A stretch of DNA of 64,000 nt, taken from CAG-411 sp963643465. GTDB taxonomy: Bacteria; Bacillota; Clostridia; Lachnospirales; Lachnospiraceae. Made by a program: the position numbers and the translations under genes. Within the stretch, counting starts at the first letter, position 1. The number at the start of each line of letters is the position of its first letter. Shown in pieces: positions 60,184-64,000 of the stretch. The notes under the pieces are model-generated. The model was not told the DNA's origin and did no database searches. It was given only the letters and a program-made list of their open reading frames with translations. The stretch is from contig CAVIJT010000003.1 of assembly GCA_963643465.1 (NCBI GenBank), positions 124,001 through 188,000 of the forward strand, given 5' to 3'.

Positions 60184-61005
60184 ATGAAAAAGAGTTTATT
60201 ATGTTGTCTATTATTACTTGGATGTGTTCTAGTAACGTTATGTAATAATAAAACAAAGTTTTTAGTAACAGGAAAAACTATTTGGGATGTTTTTGAGGAA
60301 GAAGATAATATAGAGTTAGCGCGACAATTATATGATAAAAATGGACAGAGTTATACTATTGATGACTATACTATTACTTTGGAGGAGACAATTTTTGATA
60401 GTAGAGCGAATATGGGATATGCGATGTTTTCTTATAGTAGGGAAAATGAAAAACCACAAATTAAAACAAGTTATCAGGAAGAACCCATTTCAAAAGCTGT
60501 AGATCAAAGATTCTATTTTTATGTTCCATCTACAGGTGGGATGAGTTGGGATTTTGCATATGAAGGTAATACTTTATATGAATTTGTAAAGTTCACTGTT
60601 GAAGAAGATTATGAAGGCAGTATTTTTATAGTGGATGGAAACAATGTCGATGAAAAAACACTGTCAGGGTATAAAGAATATCCATTTACGATAAAGGAAA
60701 CTTCTAAGACAAAAACATTTTTGTATAGTAATGAGACGGAATGTGTGGTTTCTCCAATTGGAATTTATGTAAAGAGTGATGTGGATATGGAGAAAATGCA
60801 AATTACAGTAGTGGATAAGGATGATAATAGACAAGAAGTGATTGCAAATTGTGATGATTTAACAGGTAGTTCTTTTGACGAAGAAACAAGGGATGGAAAA
60901 ATCGTGACAAGTTATAGTTATGATAAGATTTTTAAAGATTTAATGGATGTGGATAATATTGCATACATTGAATTTAATGGAAAAGAAGTGCATGAAACAA
61001 AATAG
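60184..61005 (+). CDS. Lipoprotein-like protein with altered lipobox, paralog of the gene at 61216
   Basis: A 273-residue protein. Its first 20 residues (MKKSLLCCLLLLGCVLVT) are identical to those of the protein at 61216, but the lipobox reads VTLC instead of VTSC. Leucine at -1 should block lipoprotein signal peptidase unless the earlier LLGC is used. The mature part has a pattern like the DUF4179/DUF5643 external domains (TLYEFVKFTVEEDYEG, SPIGIYVKSDVDMEKMQIT). AAAGGGG stands before ATG 60184; ATG 60151 is in frame but has no site. A 73-bp piece is duplicated at 58050. Confidence 0.65.
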   Translation: MKKSLLCCLLLLGCVLVTLCNNKTKFLVTGKTIWDVFEEEDNIELARQLYDKNGQSYTIDDYTITLEETIFDSRANMGYAMFSYSRENEKPQIKTSYQEEPISKAVDQRFYFYVPSTGGMSWDFAYEGNTLYEFVKFTVEEDYEGSIFIVDGNNVDEKTLSGYKEYPFTIKETSKTKTFLYSNETECVVSPIGIYVKSDVDMEKMQITVVDKDDNRQEVIANCDDLTGSSFDEETRDGKIVTSYSYDKIFKDLMDVDNIAYIEFNGKEVHETK

Positions 61006-61215
61006 AGATGTATTCGATAGGATAGTTATTGTACGAGATATTTATTACAGCGAATAATAGATATCCCATTGGATAGATAAAATAACAAAGTGCGTAAATA
61101 ATCGTTTTGAACCATATTTTTATGATATAATGAAGTTTAAGGAAAAATAATCGTCAGATGGTTATTTCTAACAACTTTACAAGAATATGGGAATGGAAAG
61201 GGGAGCATAGCCAAT

Positions 61216-62337
61216 ATGAAAAAGAGTTTATTATGTTGTCTATTATTACTTGGATGTGTTCTAGTAACATCATGTAATAATGAAACAAAATCACAAGACG
61301 TAAAAACGAAAGAAGTGGTAGAAGAGCAAAGGAATGATTATAAGGAAATCGAAGAATTGGCAGGTTCAAGTAATCAGAATACTTATAACTATCTTATATA
61401 CAGCCAGAACGAGGAAATCTCGTTATATTTTGGCACAGATTTATCCCAGTTAGATATTGTACAAGTGGATTTATATCATTCTTCTGAGTTGTGTTATAAA
61501 AATGTTTTAATAGAGGAAATTTCTGATAATGTGATAAAAATTGCACTGGAAAAATTTGTTCCTGCGTTTAATTATATTGTGGTTCACGATTCGGATGGAA
61601 AAACAATGACATTTTACACAGGAGAATTTTATTTGGAAGAGGAGAGTGGTACATTATCGAAAACAAAGCAAATTGTAAAAAATGTTCATGAAGAAAGTGA
61701 TGAAAATTCAGTAATGTATACATGTATGCTCGAAAAAAAATACAGAAAAGATTATACAGTGCAAGTAGAATGTCCGCAATCAGCATCTTCCTATTTTACC
61801 AAGAAGGAAACTCAGAACGAGACATCTACTATCATTACATATGAATTAAAAGAAGAATATAAAAATTCTTTGAAAATAGCAGTTGATTTTCAGGTTTTAA
61901 TAACATACAATGCAACTGGAGAATCGTTTGTGGATATGATATCTTATGAGGAATTTAATTCAAATACTGAAATAGAGGCAACGAACATTCAGAATATATA
62001 TGTTTACAAACAAGAGGAATATGAGAGGGTAGATATGCAGGATGAACTTGCCATTAAGACAAAGGAAGTCGTAAGAAAAATTTTAAAAGAAAATGCGGTA
62101 TCGTTGGAAACCATAGATGGAAGCATAATATGGGGAAAAGCAGAAGAGAAGAAGAAAATGAAAGGCGAAGAGTGTTATATAGAAATTGTGTTTAAGAATA
62201 AGGAAACTGTAAATGTAAGTGAAAATGCTATTTATCTCAGTCAGGAAGAAAATGTACTTGAAAGTGGAAATTTTGGTATAGGACTAGCTGTTCCAGAAGA
62301 ATTAATGCAAGAATATTTTTATGATATGTGTTTGTAA
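61216..62337 (+). CDS. Lipoprotein of unknown function
   Basis: A 373-residue lipoprotein with signal MKKSLLCCLLLLGCVLVTSC, lipobox VTSC at residues 17-20. The mature part is acidic, with beta segments (KIALEKFVPAFNYIVVHDSDG, TMTFYTGEFYL) and no recognised domain. AAAGGGGAG lies before the ATG. Its signal region is the same as that of the gene at 60184, pointing to recombination or duplication of the 5' end, while the rest differs. A remnant of it lies at 59500. Confidence 0.7.
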   Translation: MKKSLLCCLLLLGCVLVTSCNNETKSQDVKTKEVVEEQRNDYKEIEELAGSSNQNTYNYLIYSQNEEISLYFGTDLSQLDIVQVDLYHSSELCYKNVLIEEISDNVIKIALEKFVPAFNYIVVHDSDGKTMTFYTGEFYLEEESGTLSKTKQIVKNVHEESDENSVMYTCMLEKKYRKDYTVQVECPQSASSYFTKKETQNETSTIITYELKEEYKNSLKIAVDFQVLITYNATGESFVDMISYEEFNSNTEIEATNIQNIYVYKQEEYERVDMQDELAIKTKEVVRKILKENAVSLETIDGSIIWGKAEEKKKMKGEECYIEIVFKNKETVNVSENAIYLSQEENVLESGNFGIGLAVPEELMQEYFYDMCL

Positions 62338-62388
62338 GTAGAAAAAAGTTTGTAGAGCTAAATACAAAAGAAATAGAGGGTGTAAATT

Positions 62389-62973
62389 ATGAAAAAATAT
62401 ATGTGGTTACATGGGATAGTCATGTTTATTATGGCAGCAGTTTGCATATGGAGTCATGGGGCTGGATTTCTTGGAGTTTTTTGGAAAACATTTGAAGTGT
62501 TTGTGGCATACATGTTTGTATTGTTGTTTATGACAGCAGGAAAAGTTTTTTTGAAATTCTTAGATATACGAATTTTTTGGTGGATAGCATTGTTTCTTAA
62601 TGTTGTAGGTATATGGTTTTGTATAATTTATTATAGAGATGTTGAATTAGGATATTATGATTTGCCTTTGGGTGAAGAATGGCTAGAGGCGGGTTGGGGC
62701 GTTATAAAAGTTATATTATTTCTCATAGATGTATTAGCTATTTATTTATTGACAAAGAAGCACTGGGATGCTCACAAAACGTGGAGAGTAGGGATTTATG
62801 CGAGTGTTTTGATTCTACTTCTTATTTGTGAAATAGCAATAGCCCCTATGTATTCGGGGCGTGTTATGTTTGCTTATTTTGAAATAAATATAGTGCCAGT
62901 ATTGGCATCTGTATGTGCTTTGCGTGTAAAGCATTCGATACCTATGAAAAACAGAGGGAGGAAAACTTTATGA
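62389..62973 (+). CDS. Polytopic membrane protein, unknown
   Basis: A 194-residue protein with about five or six membrane segments (LHGIVMFIMAAVCIW, FVAYMFVLLFMTAG, IFWWIALFLNVVGIWFCI, VILFLIDVLAIYLL, ASVLILLLICEIAIA). No family is recognised. GAGGG precedes the ATG. It overlaps the next gene by 4 bases (ATGA), so the two are translationally coupled and may work together. Confidence 0.65.
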   Translation: MKKYMWLHGIVMFIMAAVCIWSHGAGFLGVFWKTFEVFVAYMFVLLFMTAGKVFLKFLDIRIFWWIALFLNVVGIWFCIIYYRDVELGYYDLPLGEEWLEAGWGVIKVILFLIDVLAIYLLTKKHWDAHKTWRVGIYASVLILLLICEIAIAPMYSGRVMFAYFEINIVPVLASVCALRVKHSIPMKNRGRKTL

Positions 62974-63419
62974 AAAAAAGAATTGTAGTAATAGCAGGAG
63001 TATTGCTTGTGGTTATAGTGGCAATTGGTGTGTATATGGCAAATCCGATGTTAAGATATCATAATAGCCAAGTTAGTAAAGCTATGGAGCAGTTAAGAGA
63101 AAAGAATGGAGAGGAAATTTCTTTGAATGAAGTAATTCCGTTTTCGTGGGATGCAGTCTATACTTTTGCGCCGTATACCAGTAAGCAGAATATAGAAGAG
63201 CGCATTGGTTTTTCCAGTGGTGCCATAACAGAAACAGTAAATGAAGGTATGACACAGCTTATTTTTGTGAAGGATAAAAAAGTGGTGGCATCTATTTGTG
63301 GGTATAGTGATAAATTGGGGTATAGTATTGAGTTTTCTGATTGTATTGAGGCAAAGGATGAAATTCTTTTTCAAGTAAATGTAACAGATGACAAAGTTCA
63401 GCTGAAAGAGAAAATATAG
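62970..63419 (+). CDS. Membrane-anchored small protein with a possible premature stop
   Basis: A 149-residue protein with one N-terminal membrane segment (about 5-23, VVIAGVLLVVIVAIGVYM) and an external domain (SWDAVYTFAPYTSKQNIEERIGF) that resembles uncharacterised Bacillota proteins. The start overlaps the preceding gene's stop (ATGA) and has GGGAGG. After its TAG stop the same frame continues for 16 codons (EIESEHVLANDEVEIE) to another TAG, which looks like the original end. Confidence 0.65.
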   Translation: MKKRIVVIAGVLLVVIVAIGVYMANPMLRYHNSQVSKAMEQLREKNGEEISLNEVIPFSWDAVYTFAPYTSKQNIEERIGFSSGAITETVNEGMTQLIFVKDKKVVASICGYSDKLGYSIEFSDCIEAKDEILFQVNVTDDKVQLKEKI

Positions 63420-63490
63420 GAAATAGAATCTGAACATGTGTTAGCCAATGATGAAGTGGAAATTGAGTAGATGAATACAAAAGAATTTTC

Positions 63491-63519
63491 TTGACAAGGC
63501 AGAAAATATACTTTACCAT
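63491..63519 (+). promoter_or_regulatory. Promoter of the T-box leader
   Basis: TTGACA (63491-63496) and TACCAT (63514-63519), 17-bp spacer. Confidence 0.6.
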
Positions 63520-63540
63520 AATTAGGAATTAAACAATTTG

Positions 63541-63844
63541 TTATATGGAAATTTGCGTGGAAGAGGATTAGTACAAAGAGAAAACATCCCAGAGAGAGAA
63601 CGTTTGCTGTGAGTTCTTATGCAATATCTTTGGAACCTGCCTTGGAGCATCGTATGAAAATACGGCGTAATACCTGCGTTAAGGGTTGTTGAGTGAATCA
63701 TCGAATATTTAGATTGGTTTGCAAATTCACATAATATGGAGAATTTTGCGGCTATATGAATATTGTGTAGATTAATTAGGGTGGCACCGCCGAAGTTATT
63801 TGGTCCCTTGTGGAACAGAAACTTTGTGGTGACACCTTTTTTTA
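63541..63844 (+). promoter_or_regulatory. T-box leader controlling the gene at 63991
   Basis: Stem I signs are present: AGTA (63570-63573), AGAGAG (63591-63596) with GCTGTGAG, and the specifier-loop side GAAC-CTG (63633-63639). The antiterminator T-box sequence AGGGTGGCACCGCC lies at 63778-63791. The terminator arms GGTGGCACCGCCGAAGTT (63779-63797) and AACTTTGTGGTGACACC (63820-63836) end in an eight-T run. Uncharged tRNA would stabilise the antiterminator and allow reading of an amino-acid-related gene. The specifier position suggests CTG (Leu). The base after TGG is C, which would pair with a G73 tRNA, so the amino acid is unresolved. Confidence 0.85.
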
Positions 63845-63990
63845 CGCGAGTAGTGAGGAAAATCGAATGCTTGCATGAAGATTTGACAAGCGGCGCGATA
63901 ATCTGAGAAATTCGCAAAGCGGGCTTCTCGTGATTACTCTATAGGAAGTGTGTCCTATGATTGAATTGATAAGTAAAGGAGAATGCGATT

Positions 63991-64000
63991 ATGGCAAAGG
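63991..64000 (+). CDS. Start of the T-box-controlled gene, cut by window end
   Basis: ATG GCA AAG (M-A-K) begins 7-10 bases after AAAGGAG. The product cannot be named. From the leader, an aminoacyl-tRNA synthetase or amino acid biosynthesis or transport gene is expected. Confidence 0.6.

Overview
The window is low-GC DNA with strong AGGAGG-type ribosome binding sites, TTGACA/TATAAT promoters, many U-tailed hairpin terminators and a T-box leader. Together with genes such as DnaD/DnaI-type helicase loaders, a CBS-containing family II pyrophosphatase, a DUF1002 protein and BIG2-bearing wall enzymes, this points to a chromosome of the Bacillota, class Clostridia, most likely Lachnospiraceae. The species cannot be named from the sequence alone.

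Layout. 1-6 kb: the 3' part of a large surface protein with pilin-like modules, then a YtrA-type regulator with its own ABC exporter. 6-10 kb: a BIG2-amidase, proA and a BIG2/proline-threonine-repeat surface protein. 10-12.5 kb: a large protein with a cyclic-nucleotide-binding-like N-terminus. 12.6-23.7 kb: a defence locus matching the SspABCD-SspE single-strand DNA phosphorothioation system in the order sspD-sspB-sspC-sspA-sspE, preceded by two small regulators and interrupted by two palindromic elements. 23.8-38.9 kb: mostly housekeeping and cell-envelope genes (ECF sigma/anti-sigma pair, a TPR protein with a degenerate AAA domain, pyrophosphatase, tRNA-Glu, L,D-transpeptidase, flavin reductase, OLD-family nuclease, shikimate kinase, murA). 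39-51 kb, mainly on the minus strand: HD-GYP protein, M15 peptidase, phospholipase C-like protein, PTS_EIIC_2 transporter, prs, dnaI-like, dnaD-like and murC. A DnaA-box cluster and a tandem repeat sit between murC and dnaD. 51-55 kb: RluA-type pseudouridine synthase, AI-2E family transporter, and a DUF4097/LiaF-like envelope-stress pair.

55-63.4 kb is an accessory region. It opens with a LytTR response regulator whose upstream DNA carries a direct repeat of LytTR type. A thioredoxin-like lipoprotein (apparently lacking a normal start codon), a secreted protein and a small membrane protein follow, an arrangement that resembles a peptide-bacteriocin/immunity cassette. Further on are VanZ-like, lipoprotein and membrane genes mixed with partial duplicates and decayed gene fragments. 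The window ends with a T-box leader and the first codons of its regulated gene.

How the parts fit: in the Ssp locus, SspA (cysteine desulfurase), SspD (PP-loop ATPase with iron-sulfur clusters), SspB (DUF4007) and SspC (P-loop ATPase) would install the sulfur mark, and SspE (DUF262 plus DUF1524-like) would act on invading DNA depending on that mark. The two replication genes are placed so that DnaA could control them. Several cell-wall enzymes share a BIG2 wall-binding design.
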